Source: AE-B3B sp964543295
GTDB taxonomy: Bacteria; Aerophobota; Aerophobia; Aerophobales; AE-B3A
DNA length: 64,000 bases
Assembly: GCA_964543295.1 (NCBI GenBank)
Contig: CAZIXA010000003.1
Location: 41,425 to 105,424 of the forward strand
Direction of reading: 5' to 3'
A model generated the notes under the pieces. It searched no databases, was not told the DNA's origin, and worked only from the letters and a program-made list of their open reading frames with translations. Positions 43,023-51,431 of the stretch are shown here, piece after piece (within the stretch, counting starts at the first letter, position 1; each line of letters begins with the position of its first letter). A program made the translations under genes and the position numbers.

Positions 43023-44351
43023 CTACCTTTTTTCCTTTCCGTTAAAGATCCTCCTATAGCCCAGGTTTAAAGTGAGGGCAGGAAGTGAATATTTCCACCT
43101 TCTTCCTCTGGATAAACTGGTCAGTCTCTTAAAAATAGAAGAAAGACGATAGATCCTCTGATAGGCCCAGTCAAATCCTTGTTTTAGTTCTTGAGGAGTC
43201 ATTAATTTTGGTTTAAAGACCACATGGGCCAGGTCATAATTTGACCAATTTCTATCTATAATTCTATTTTCTTTTTCTAATTTTTCATACAATCTTGTTC
43301 CTGGTAAAGGAGTGAGAATGCTGAATTGAATAGCATCTATTTTTATCTTTTCTATGAATTTAACTGTTTTTTTAAAGATACTTTTATCATCGTGATCAAA
43401 GCCAAAGATAAACGCTCCTTCAATTGATATCCCAAACTGGTGGATTTTTTTAATAGCCTTCTCGTAGAATTTTATCTTATTTTGAGATTTATCAGCTTCC
43501 ACCAGGGAGGCTTCAGAAATTGATTCAAAACCAATGAATAGCCCTTTACATCCGCTGGCTGCCGCTAGCTGGAGAACGTCTTCATGCCGGGCTATGTTGA
43601 TAGAAGATTGCCCTATCCATAAAAGCTTATAGGGTACCAAAGCCTTAAACAGCTCCCGGGCGTAGGCAATATTCCCGACAATGTTATCATCGAGAAATCC
43701 CAGAAAGCGCGTTTTTAGGGGTTTACTTACCATACCTTTGATTTCTTCTATGACTTTTTTTACAGGACGAAAGCGATATTTTTTGCCAAAAAACTTAGAG
43801 ACCGAACAAAAACTACAATCAAAAGGACAGCCTCTGGTCAATTGCAAGAAACGACTAAGAAGATAGCCTTTATCCTTAATGAGCTCTCTTCTGGGAATGG
43901 GTATCTTCACCGGATCCGGCCTCCGGGAATTTCGGTAGAAATTAGCCAGTGCTTGCTTTCCTCCCCTTTTAAAATCCTCAATTAACTTCTCCCATAATCC
44001 TTCTGCCTCTCCTATTACTACTGCATCTGCATGCTGAGCTGTTTCCTCGGGTAAAACTGTCGCATGTATCCCCCCAAAGACCACCGGGACCCCTCTTTCT
44101 CTAAATGTATCCGCTATTTCGTAAGCACGGGGACTGGAGGCGGTCATAGTAGTTATCCCTACCAGGTCAACCTTCTTATCAAAATCTATCTCTTCAATAT
44201 TCTCATCAATTATCTCCACTTTTACATCCTTAGGAGTCAAGGCAGATACAATAAGAAGATTATGAGGAGGAACTTTAAAGATTCTACCTCTGCCCATTCT
44301 CTTAATTTTTGTCTCTTTTTTCCAGGTAGGTGAAATCAACAGTATTTTCAT
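43023..44351 (-). CDS. B12-binding-domain radical SAM protein
   Basis: 442 residues. An N-terminal cobalamin-binding-like Rossmann domain (1-140; VVFGGIHATVLPEE, VVIGEAEGLWEKLI). The radical SAM core has the [4Fe-4S] ligands in CPFDCSFC near residue 183. The substrate cannot be named; methylation or ring rearrangement is common in the family. Lies next to B12-dependent methyltransferase modules. Confidence 0.9.
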   Translation of the reverse strand: MKILLISPTWKKETKIKRMGRGRIFKVPPHNLLIVSALTPKDVKVEIIDENIEEIDFDKKVDLVGITTMTASSPRAYEIADTFRERGVPVVFGGIHATVLPEETAQHADAVVIGEAEGLWEKLIEDFKRGGKQALANFYRNSRRPDPVKIPIPRRELIKDKGYLLSRFLQLTRGCPFDCSFCSVSKFFGKKYRFRPVKKVIEEIKGMVSKPLKTRFLGFLDDNIVGNIAYARELFKALVPYKLLWIGQSSINIARHEDVLQLAAASGCKGLFIGFESISEASLVEADKSQNKIKFYEKAIKKIHQFGISIEGAFIFGFDHDDKSIFKKTVKFIEKIKIDAIQFSILTPLPGTRLYEKLEKENRIIDRNWSNYDLAHVVFKPKLMTPQELKQGFDWAYQRIYRLSSIFKRLTSLSRGRRWKYSLPALTLNLGYRRIFNGKEKR

Positions 44352-44423
44352 ATTTCCTCTTCCTTTTTTGAATGATTTTCCATTTTATGCCTGCCTTTTC
44401 AAAGTATAGCTAGCTGCATCATC

Positions 44424-45224
44424 TCACCCCAACCTCCCTTGGCGATAGGCAGAAATATAATCCATGCAGTATTCATCCCATCCAAGGACTGCTCGAGCTG
44501 ACAGTAGAATATTCATCATTCCGCGCTCACAGGGGTCAATAATTATCCCATCACATCCGGCTGCCATAAGCATAGCCAGAAAAACTTTATTTAAGTTATC
44601 CCGTAAGGGAAGCCCGAAGGAAATATTTGATAATCCAAGAGCAATGTGAGCTTCGGGGAATTCTCTTTTGGTAGCCATAATAGCATCTAAGATAAATCTT
44701 GCCTGTCCCGGATTGGTTGAGGCGGGACGGACAAGATGATCGAAATAAACTTTATCCAGAGAAATCCCTTCTTCTTGAATTATCTTTGCTAAATTCCTGG
44801 TGATTTTCATCCTTCCCTCATAATCTTCAGGCATACCGTTATCATCCATGGTTAAGGCAATTACACCTGTTTTATATTTCTTTACCAAAGGCAGGATATC
44901 TTCGATACGCTTTTTTTCTCCGGTTATAGAGTTTATTATAGTTCCTGGTCTATTGCAAAGCTTAAGCCCCTCTTCCAGTGCTAGGGAGTTAGCTGAATCA
45001 AATACAAGGGGAAGCTTTGTTGCTTTAGATACCACCTCTGTTAACCATCTCATATCATCTACTTCCTTTGATGGGTAACCACCGGCATTAATGTCTATAT
45101 GAGTGGCACCTGCTTCAGTCTGTTTACGTGCTTCTACCACAATAAAATCAGCATCTCTTTCCCATACCTTTTCTTTAATTTTTTTTTGCGTCATATTAAT
45201 GCGTTCTCCAATAATTGTGAACAT
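44424..45224 (-). CDS. Methyltetrahydrofolate-binding methyltransferase domain (MetH/AcsE type)
   Basis: About 266 residues from the ATG at 45224 (GGGGAG nine bases upstream); an upstream TTG at 45260 lies in a repeat relic. Pterin-binding barrel: FTIIGERINMT, THIDINAGGYP, LVFDSANSLALEEGL, IALTMDDNGMP. It hands the methyl group of methyl-THF to a corrinoid protein. With the homocysteine module upstream it makes a split methionine synthase lacking the cobalamin and activation domains. Confidence 0.88.
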   Translation of the reverse strand: MFTIIGERINMTQKKIKEKVWERDADFIVVEARKQTEAGATHIDINAGGYPSKEVDDMRWLTEVVSKATKLPLVFDSANSLALEEGLKLCNRPGTIINSITGEKKRIEDILPLVKKYKTGVIALTMDDNGMPEDYEGRMKITRNLAKIIQEEGISLDKVYFDHLVRPASTNPGQARFILDAIMATKREFPEAHIALGLSNISFGLPLRDNLNKVFLAMLMAAGCDGIIIDPCERGMMNILLSARAVLGWDEYCMDYISAYRQGRLG

Positions 45225-45284
45225 AGCTTTTTCTCCCCGCAATGACAGTAAGTCACGCAACTTAATCCGGAAACGAATAATAGA

Positions 45285-46214
45285 TTAACCAGAAAATTTA
45301 ATCACTGTTTCCAGATATTTTTTAGCTACATCAATGTAACTAGGGACTTCTTTAGCAATTAAACGGATATGCTCAGGGGTAGTTCCGCAACATCCTCCAA
45401 TCATACTTACTCCTGCTTTTATCAAGTCAGGAATAAATCTTACCATCTCTTCCGGAGTTTCCCGATAGACAGTTTTTCCCTCTTCTAGTTGAGGAGATCC
45501 TGCATTTGGTTTTATCCACAAAGGCAGGGTAGTAGCAGGACGTATAATATGGGCTATTTCAACCATATTCTGGATTCCGGAGCCACAATTTGCTCCTACT
45601 ATGTCGGCTCCCGCCTTTTCTAATTCAACCACTGCTTTTCCTGGAGTTATGCCCATTATTGTAGCATATCCTCTTTCTCCTTTTTCAAAAGTCATAGATA
45701 CTGCCACTGGAAGTGTAGAATTCTCTCTAACAGCTTTTAGAGCACACTTAGCCTCATTAAGATCTGTCATTGTCTCAACAATTACTCCATCAGCACCTCC
45801 TTCTACAAAAGCCTTAACTTGCTCTGAAAAACAAGAAATCATTTCATCCTCTGTAGCCACGCCTAAAGGCTTCAGGAATTCGCCAGTGGGGCCAATGGAG
45901 GCAAATACTAAGGAATCCTCCGCTATCTCCTCAGATAACTCCACACCTTTTTTATTTATCTCTCTTACTTTCGATGAAACACCGGCTTTTTTCAATTTAA
46001 AATAATTGCCGCCAAATGTATTGGTCAATATAATATCAGCTCCAGCTTCTCGATAAGCTCTGGCAATGGCCCGGATATCATCAGAGCGGTCTAGATTCCA
46101 CAGCTCTGGACACTCACCAGGCGCAAGTCCTCGCTTTATCATTTCTGTTCCCCAAGCTCCATCTAACACTAAAATTCCCCTGGAAAACAGCCTTTTTTTC
46201 CAGTCTTTTGTCAT
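45285..46214 (-). CDS. Homocysteine S-methyltransferase domain protein (MetH module)
   Basis: 309 residues. LDGAWGTEMIKRGL at the start, TNTFGGNYFKLKK near residue 65. The zinc-binding cysteines lie in GANCGSG near residue 207 and GGCCGTTPEHI near residue 275. Matches the first domain of MetH. It pairs with the pterin module 60 bp downstream; the corrinoid carrier must be encoded elsewhere. Confidence 0.92.
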   Translation of the reverse strand: MTKDWKKRLFSRGILVLDGAWGTEMIKRGLAPGECPELWNLDRSDDIRAIARAYREAGADIILTNTFGGNYFKLKKAGVSSKVREINKKGVELSEEIAEDSLVFASIGPTGEFLKPLGVATEDEMISCFSEQVKAFVEGGADGVIVETMTDLNEAKCALKAVRENSTLPVAVSMTFEKGERGYATIMGITPGKAVVELEKAGADIVGANCGSGIQNMVEIAHIIRPATTLPLWIKPNAGSPQLEEGKTVYRETPEEMVRFIPDLIKAGVSMIGGCCGTTPEHIRLIAKEVPSYIDVAKKYLETVIKFSG

Positions 46215-46423
46215 CTTTCTTTCCTTTTTATTTTATCTGATTTTCTTCTAATAAGCCTTCAATGTCAAGATGTATTTTTCAGGAGTTCCCCTAAATTCTA
46301 TCTAAAATTTTAAGCTTTGTCACGCAAAAATCCTTTTCCCTTTGTTATCTTCTCAATTCTTCTTTGATTCAGAACTTCTGGAAAAACTATATGAAATTTT
46401 TTGGGAATGTCCAGCCGAGATTC

Positions 46424-46452
46424 TTGACAAATCTGTCTTGATAACGTAAATT
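46424..46452 (+). promoter_or_regulatory. Promoter of the cobU operon
   Basis: TTGACA (46424-46429) and TAAATT (46447-46452) are 17 bases apart, 37 bases before the riboswitch P1 stem. Confidence 0.65.
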
Positions 46453-46488
46453 AGAAGACGATTTGAAAAGTAGGTTAGGTATGAGATG

Positions 46489-46626
46489 AGCAGATGAAGG
46501 GAATTGGGTGAAAGTCCCAAGCAGTGGCGCTGCTGTAATGGGAAACGAAACCTCACAAACCACTGGAACATGAAGTTCTGGGAAGGGAGGGAGTAGGCTG
46601 TCCCTAAGCCAGAAGACCTATCTGCT
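46489..46626 (+). ncRNA. Cobalamin riboswitch controlling cobUTS
   Basis: The P1 stem is AGCAGAT (46489-46495) with ATCTGCT (46620-46626). Inside, in order: GGTGAAAGTCCC, GCAGTGGCGCTGCTGTAATG, AACCACTGG and AAGCCAGAAGACCTATCTGC, the conserved B12-element blocks. A terminator follows before cobU. Confidence 0.93.
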
Positions 46627-46637
46627 TTTCTAGCCAT

Positions 46638-46675
46638 TCTTCCCTTTGCGCATCACAAAGGAAGTGGTTTTTTTT
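46638..46675 (+). terminator. Terminator in the cobU riboswitch expression platform
   Basis: CCTTTG pairs with CAAAGG, extended by TTC/GAA across a bulge, and is followed after GTGG by TTTTTTTT. Placed between aptamer and cobU, it would switch off transcription when B12 is bound. It also excludes a cobU start at 46646. Confidence 0.7.
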
Positions 46676-46711
46676 GTGAAAGTTGAATTAGAAGGAGAAT
46701 CTTTCCACAAA

Positions 46712-47239
46712 ATGGCTAAACTTATCTTTATTACTGGAGGAGCCAGGAGCGGGAAAAGCAGATTTGCCGTAAGACTGGCTAAACAGTTGGCTAGCAAGGT
46801 AACCTTTGTAGCTACAGCTATGGCAAAGGATGAAGAGATGCGGGAGCGCATCCGACGGCATCAAAATGATCGTCCTGCCCATTGGAGATTGGTGGAGGAA
46901 GAAAAGAACCTCTCTCTCGTTCTCTCCCAGCTTGATGCTTCCTGCGAGCTGGTGGTAATAGACTGCTTGAGTTTTCTCATCTCCAACCTTCTTCTCCATA
47001 ATACAGAGGAAGACACCATCATCAAACAGGTGAGGGAGATAGCTGGCAAAGTCCTTCGTCTTCGGCCTACTTTCATCGTGGTCTCTAATGAGGTAGGTTA
47101 TGGAGTGGTACCTCCTACCAGAATGGGCAGAAGCTTCAGAGATATCTGTGGTCAAGCTAACCAAATAATGGCTGAGCAAGCTCAGGAAGTCTATCTTATG
47201 ATATCAGGAATTCCCATGAGGATAAAGAGGAACCTATAA
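46712..47239 (+). CDS. cobU: Adenosylcobinamide kinase / adenosylcobinamide-phosphate guanylyltransferase
   Basis: 175 residues from the ATG at 46712; a GTG at 46676 is possible. P-loop GGARSGKS near residue 10, guanylylated histidine in RIRRHQNDRP near residue 48, and VVSNEVGYGVVPPTRMGRSF near residue 130. Phosphorylates cobinamide and attaches GMP, the first committed step of nucleotide-loop assembly in B12 salvage. AAGGAG lies 14 bases upstream, rather far. Confidence 0.93.
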   Translation: MAKLIFITGGARSGKSRFAVRLAKQLASKVTFVATAMAKDEEMRERIRRHQNDRPAHWRLVEEEKNLSLVLSQLDASCELVVIDCLSFLISNLLLHNTEEDTIIKQVREIAGKVLRLRPTFIVVSNEVGYGVVPPTRMGRSFRDICGQANQIMAEQAQEVYLMISGIPMRIKRNL

Positions 47240-47263
47240 GAAAATAAAACAAAGGAGAGCTTT

Positions 47264-48331
47264 GTGAGAATTATCACCGAGGCTATAAAGAAGATAAAAC
47301 CCATTGATACCAGAGTCTTCAAAGAGACGCAGCGTCGGCTGGATAATCTCACTAAACCTAAGGGAAGTCTGGGGAGATTGGAGGAATTAGCCAAAACAGT
47401 GATAGCCATCACCGGCAGAGAAAACCCCACCCTGGATAGAAAAGTTATCTTTACCATGGTGGGAGATCATGGTGTAGCCAGGCAGGGAGTAAGTGCTTTT
47501 CCTCAAGAAGTCACGGTTCAGATGGTTTATAACTTTCTTCAGGGAGGAGCAGCCATAAACGTTCTAGCCAGGGGAGTGGGGGCAAAAGTTCTAGTCATAG
47601 ATATGGGAGTAGCTCACAAGATAAAGTCCAGCAAAAATCTGATTAATAAGAAAGTGGCCTCTGGAACACAGGATATGATGAAGGGTTCAGCCATGAGCCG
47701 GAAACAGGCTCTTCAGTCAATTAGAGGGGGAATAGAGATTTTTGAGGAGGAAGTAGCTACCAGTGGGGTGGATATAGCCGGTACCGGAGATATGGGCATC
47801 GCTAATACCACCTCTAGCAGTGCCATCGTAGCCTGCATAACCGGGTCTAGAGTTCAGGATGTTACTGGTAGAGGAACGGGGATAGATGATGAGAGACTTA
47901 GGAGAAAGATAGAAGTCATCGAGAAGGCTCTTAAGATCAATCAACCCGACCCTCACGATCCGCTTGATATTCTGAGTAAGGTGGGAGGATTTGAGATCGG
48001 AGGATTGGTGGGTTGTATTCTAGCGGCTGCCGCCCACAAGATCCCCATAGTCATTGATGGCTTCATCTCTACCGCCGGTGCTCTCATAGCCTGTGAGTTT
48101 TGTCCCTCTCTGAAGGATTACCTCATTGCCGCGCATAGATCCCAGGAGAAAGGACACCAAAGCGCTCTTAATCATCTGGGTAAGACTCCCCTGCTGGACT
48201 TGAATATGCGACTGGGTGAAGGCACAGGGGCAGTCCTGGGCATGAAACTGGTGGAGCTCGGAGTCAAAATTCTCAATGAGATGGCTACTTTTGAAGAGAC
48301 CCGCGTATCGCGTGAAGAAAAATTAAATTGA
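47264..48331 (+). CDS. cobT: Nicotinate-nucleotide:dimethylbenzimidazole phosphoribosyltransferase
   Basis: 355 residues from GTG (AAAGGAG eight bases before). Makes alpha-ribazole phosphate, the lower ligand. VGDHGVARQGVSAFPQEVT near residue 67, GTGDMGIANTTSSSA near residue 171, and the catalytic Glu in RLGEGTGAVLGM near residue 320. Overlaps cobS by four bases. Confidence 0.97.
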   Translation: MRIITEAIKKIKPIDTRVFKETQRRLDNLTKPKGSLGRLEELAKTVIAITGRENPTLDRKVIFTMVGDHGVARQGVSAFPQEVTVQMVYNFLQGGAAINVLARGVGAKVLVIDMGVAHKIKSSKNLINKKVASGTQDMMKGSAMSRKQALQSIRGGIEIFEEEVATSGVDIAGTGDMGIANTTSSSAIVACITGSRVQDVTGRGTGIDDERLRRKIEVIEKALKINQPDPHDPLDILSKVGGFEIGGLVGCILAAAAHKIPIVIDGFISTAGALIACEFCPSLKDYLIAAHRSQEKGHQSALNHLGKTPLLDLNMRLGEGTGAVLGMKLVELGVKILNEMATFEETRVSREEKLN

Positions 48332-49089
48332 AAAGCCTTCTAGCAGCCTTTCGTTTCCTAACCATTCTTCCTCTCAGAGTAGAAATAGAGGAGAGTGATG
48401 AGCTTTTTGCCTCCTCTATGGCTTTTTTCCCTGTGGTGGGACTCTTTATTGGGGGATTCCTTTTTTTGACCCATCAAATTAGCTCTATTCTCTTCTCACC
48501 TCTTCTGGTCAATGCGCTGGTGCTTCTAGGCTGGGTTTTTATTACCGGGGCCCTGCACCTGGATGGGTTCATGGACACCATTGATGGACTGTCCGGGGGT
48601 AAAACGAAAGAGGAAAGACTAAAAATAATGAAGGACCCGTCCAGTGGAGCTAAAGGTACAGTTGGCCTGGTGGGCCTTATGGGGCTGAAATTCCTCCTGC
48701 TTCTAGAAATAGAGCCTTTCCTCAAGACGGGGACTCTTCTCCTAACACCGGTGGTTGGCAGGTGGTCTATGGTTACGGCAGCTTATCTGGCCCCTTATGC
48801 CCGTGGGGAAGGGCTGGGGAAAGCCTTTATCACCCGCAAGGGGGAAGGAACCATTTTTTGGTCAAGTCTAACTGCAACTCTTCTGGGGCTGGTTATATTC
48901 AAATGGGCCTTCCTCTATATTATGGGAGTTTGTTTGGGGATAACCTATCTCTCCACGCTCTATTTTAAGAGTCGAATTGGAGGAATTACCGGCGATACCC
49001 TGGGAACCCTCAATGAAATTATTGAACTGACTGCTCTTTTTTCCGTCTATTGTTTGAGTAGAAAAATGGGACGTGATTATTTTTTGTAA
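48328..49089 (+). CDS. cobS: Adenosylcobinamide-GDP ribazoletransferase (cobalamin synthase)
   Basis: 253 residues from TTG overlapping the cobT stop. Membrane protein with six to seven helices. The Mg-binding LHLDGFMDTIDGLSGG near residue 75 and MKDPSSGAKGTVGLV near residue 100 are diagnostic. Joins the two halves of B12. Its last nine codons (KMGRDYFL, stop) are encoded by a REP-like repeat, so the natural C-terminus may have been altered. Confidence 0.95.
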   Translation: MKSLLAAFRFLTILPLRVEIEESDELFASSMAFFPVVGLFIGGFLFLTHQISSILFSPLLVNALVLLGWVFITGALHLDGFMDTIDGLSGGKTKEERLKIMKDPSSGAKGTVGLVGLMGLKFLLLLEIEPFLKTGTLLLTPVVGRWSMVTAAYLAPYARGEGLGKAFITRKGEGTIFWSSLTATLLGLVIFKWAFLYIMGVCLGITYLSTLYFKSRIGGITGDTLGTLNEIIELTALFSVYCLSRKMGRDYFL

Positions 49090-49104
49090 AGGGAAAATAA
49101 TTGT
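49056..49104. repeat. REP-like GGGACGTGATTATTTTT element, copy 1 (decayed)
   Basis: GAGTAGAAAAATGGGACGTG continues into GATTATTTTTTG; the right arm GAAAATAATTG is degraded. It shares 30 bases, with one gap, with 54701-54731. Confidence 0.75.
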
Positions 49105-49237
49105 AGAGAGAGAATTAGAAAAAATAATAACCTTCCCTTTTATGCTGCTATCTCAAGGTATAGGAATTTCAATAGTTTCTCTGAGTTATTATGAAGTAAA
49201 CCTCGGCAGACGAGATATCAGAAAAAAGAGGGGAGCA

Positions 49238-49307
49238 GGCTCGACTTGCTCGAGCCGTCGAGGGGGGAATTCCGAAGGAATCGGCGAAGCCCTATTTCCC
49301 CCCTCGA
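49238..49307. repeat. Cluster of strong hairpins of unknown role
   Basis: GGCTCGA-cttgc-TCGAGCC (49238-49256) is followed by TCGAGGGGGGAA (49258-49269) pairing with TTCCCCCCTCGA (49296-49307), which encloses ATTCCGAAGGAAT. The GC-rich structure stands out in AT-rich DNA; it may be a REP/MITE relic or a structured RNA. The rest of 49105-49388 shows no gene. Confidence 0.55.
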
Positions 49308-49380
49308 GTATCTTCCAAACAATCAAGAGCTTTTAGGCCAAAACTAAAAAATATCCTAATGAAAAGGCTAAAAGAAGACT

Positions 49381-49407
49381 AATGTCAAATGTTGAGACCT
49401 GACCCCT
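49381..49407. repeat. 27-bp repeat, copy 2
   Basis: Identical to 18045-18071. Here it supplies the ATG and first codons (MLRPDP) of the next gene. Confidence 0.85.
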
Positions 49408-50324
49408 TATTAATCGATAAGATAAGAAAAAAAATTAAATGTGCCGTGGATGAGAGTGAAGCTGAGGGACTTCTACTTTCCGGTGGTCTGGATTCAAGCA
49501 TCCTCGCTGCGCTTGCTCCCAGGGTTAGTGCATTTACAGTTACTCTGGCACCCTATGGAGAAGATGAAGAATATGCTAAGATGGTTACTCAAGTCCTCCA
49601 TGTTAAATCCCATCACAGGATGATCGGTATTGAGGAAGCAGTCGATTCTATACCTACAGTAATCGGTATTTTGAAAAGCTTCGATCCTGCCATCCCCAAT
49701 GATATAGCTACTTACTTTGGACTGAAACTGGCCAGAGAAAAAGGAGCAAAAAGCGTGATGACCGGTGATGGGAGTGATGAGCTCTTTGCCGGCTATAGTT
49801 TCATGTTTGATTTGCCCGATCTAGAAAGTTATATCCGAAGACTTAAGGACAAGATCTATTTTTCCTCCAATATTCTCGGCCGGAGGTTAGGAGTGGAAAT
49901 AAAACAGCCTTATCTCTCCCATGAGATAATCGAGCTGGCTCTAGAGATACCGAAGGATCTTAAAATAAAGGTTGAGGGGGAAAAGAGATGGGGCAAATGG
50001 ATTCTTCGCAAGGCTTTTGAAGATGTCCTGCCAGCAAAAATTATCTGGCAGGACAAAAGGCCTCTGGAATATGGCTCAGGGACAAGAAGGCTTCGCAGGA
50101 TTATCTCGGAGAAGATTTCCGATGAAGAGTTTGAAGAAAAAAGAAGGCTTTACCCGGTGAGATTTATGAGCAAAGAGCATCTTTACTATTACGAGGTATA
50201 TCGAAAAATGATAGGAGTGATTCCAGCTCCTGAAAAGGGCGACGCAGCTTGTGCTGGATGTGGAGCAGGAATAGAAAAAAAGGCAAACCACTGCCGCATT
50301 TGTGGGGCTATTCAGAATGAGTAA
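49389..50324 (+). CDS. Asparagine-synthetase-like PP-loop ATPase with C-terminal zinc ribbon
   Basis: 311 residues. PP-loop LLLSGGLDSSILAAL near residue 28, VMTGDGSDELFAGYSFMF near residue 125, and YLSHEIIELALEIP near residue 175 match the ammonia-ligase half of asparagine synthetase. The N-terminal glutaminase half is absent. A zinc ribbon CAGCGAGIEKKANHCRICG ends the protein. It lies between cobS and a Dph6-like ATPase inside the B12 cluster. An amidation or adenylation role in corrinoid salvage is possible but unproven. The start codon lies in a repeat, so the N-terminus is uncertain. Confidence 0.82.
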   Translation: MLRPDPLLIDKIRKKIKCAVDESEAEGLLLSGGLDSSILAALAPRVSAFTVTLAPYGEDEEYAKMVTQVLHVKSHHRMIGIEEAVDSIPTVIGILKSFDPAIPNDIATYFGLKLAREKGAKSVMTGDGSDELFAGYSFMFDLPDLESYIRRLKDKIYFSSNILGRRLGVEIKQPYLSHEIIELALEIPKDLKIKVEGEKRWGKWILRKAFEDVLPAKIIWQDKRPLEYGSGTRRLRRIISEKISDEEFEEKRRLYPVRFMSKEHLYYYEVYRKMIGVIPAPEKGDAACAGCGAGIEKKANHCRICGAIQNE

Positions 50325-51003
50325 TGTATTTGTTTCCTGGAGTGGAGGAAAAGAAAGCTCTCTTGCCTGCTATAAGGCGAAAGCTAAGGGACTCACCCCT
50401 TTATATCTTGTCAATATGACTAGTGAGGATGGTTCAAGATCAAGAACCCATGGACTAGCTCAACAAGTTCTATCACTTCAAACAGAGGCGATAGGCATCC
50501 CTCTTATTCAGAGAAAGACAAGCTGGAAGAATTATGAAGATAATTTCAAAAAGACAGTGCTGGAGCTAAAAGAGGCGGGGATAGAGGGAGGAGTATTTGG
50601 AGATATAGACTTAGAGGAACATCGGGCTTGGGTGAAGAGAGTCTGCAAAGAAACAAGCATTCGAGCCCATCTGCCACTCTGGGGAAAAAAACAAAAGAAA
50701 ATTCTTGAGGATTTTATAAATTTAGGATTTGAAGCAATTGTAGTGGCGGTAAAGATAGAGTTTCTAGGCGAGAGATGGCTTGGTCGCAAAATTGATGGTA
50801 AGTTCGTTAATGAGATAACTACTTTTGAGAATATCACCCCCTGTGGTGAAGCCGGCGAGTATCACACCTTGGTCACCGATGGTCCCATATTCAAAAAGAG
50901 AATGAGAATAGTTGAGACGAGAGTTGTCCAAAGAGATCAACACTGGCTCCTGGATATTTCAAAGTGTATTCTAGAAGATAAAGTAATAAAAAAGGGGACG
51001 TGA
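50317..51003 (+). CDS. Diphthine-ammonia-ligase-like (Dph6/MJ0570) PP-loop ATPase
   Basis: 228 residues from the ATG at 50317, overlapping the previous stop. N-type PP-loop VFVSWSGGKESSLACYKA at the start. GGVFGDIDLEEHRAWVKRVC near residue 93 and NITPCGEAGEYHTLVTDGP near residue 175 are the family signatures. Bacteria lack diphthamide, so the substrate differs; homologues are found beside B12 transport genes. Its final codons and stop lie in the 22-bp palindromic repeat that follows. Confidence 0.85.
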   Translation: MSNVFVSWSGGKESSLACYKAKAKGLTPLYLVNMTSEDGSRSRTHGLAQQVLSLQTEAIGIPLIQRKTSWKNYEDNFKKTVLELKEAGIEGGVFGDIDLEEHRAWVKRVCKETSIRAHLPLWGKKQKKILEDFINLGFEAIVVAVKIEFLGERWLGRKIDGKFVNEITTFENITPCGEAGEYHTLVTDGPIFKKRMRIVETRVVQRDQHWLLDISKCILEDKVIKKGT

Positions 51004-51040
51004 TTATTTTTGGAAAGGAAAAATAATCACGTCCCCTTTT
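50990..51040. repeat. REP-like element, copy 2: perfect 22-bp hairpin
   Basis: The left arm (50990-51011) starts AAAAGGGGACGTGATTATTT and is exactly complementary to the right arm 51019-51040, with a seven-base loop. A T-run follows, so it can also terminate transcription. Contains the stop of the preceding gene. Confidence 0.9.
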
Positions 51041-51055
51041 TTACATAGGCGAACC

Positions 51056-51383
51056 ATGAAATTATTAAGTATTATCTTAGCCTACGGGTTAGATTTAATT
51101 TTCGGAGACCCAAGATGGCTGCACCATCCTGCGAGATGGGAAAAAATCTCCCAGTCCTAACGCTGGTATACCAGAAGCTGCTTTTGCCGGCGCCTTAGGA
51201 ATCCAACTGGGCGGGGTAAATTACTATCAAGGAGAAAAAGTTTCCAAGCCTATATTGGGGGTCGAGGTAAAGCAAAGAGAGGAAGAGCATATTATTGAGG
51301 CAATTCATCTAATGTGGGTCATCTCAAGCATTACTTTTTTAGGAGTAGTACTCAGTCTATGGTATCTTTCGGGTTTATTTTAG
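51056..51383 (+). pseudogene. cbiB: Adenosylcobinamide-phosphate synthase (CbiB) with internal deletion
   Basis: The ATG at 51056 opens a CbiB N-terminus (MKLLSIILAYGLDLIFGDPR, then WLHHPARW) that stops at 51158. In the +1 frame from 51153 the CbiB C-terminus follows: SPNAGIPEAAFAGALGIQLG, GVNYYQGEKVSKPILG and two hydrophobic segments to 51383. Normal length is about 310 residues, so roughly 200 central residues are deleted. The step joining aminopropanol phosphate to cobyric acid is therefore lost unless another copy exists. Confidence 0.85.
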
Positions 51384-51431
51384 AAAGATCTATTTTTGCA
51401 GTGGTATAAAAAACAAATGGACGATGAGATT

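Noticed and set aside
49073..49336. 87-codon plus-strand frame after cobS
   Set aside because: It is made of repeat and hairpin DNA, with no ribosome site and no protein-like composition.
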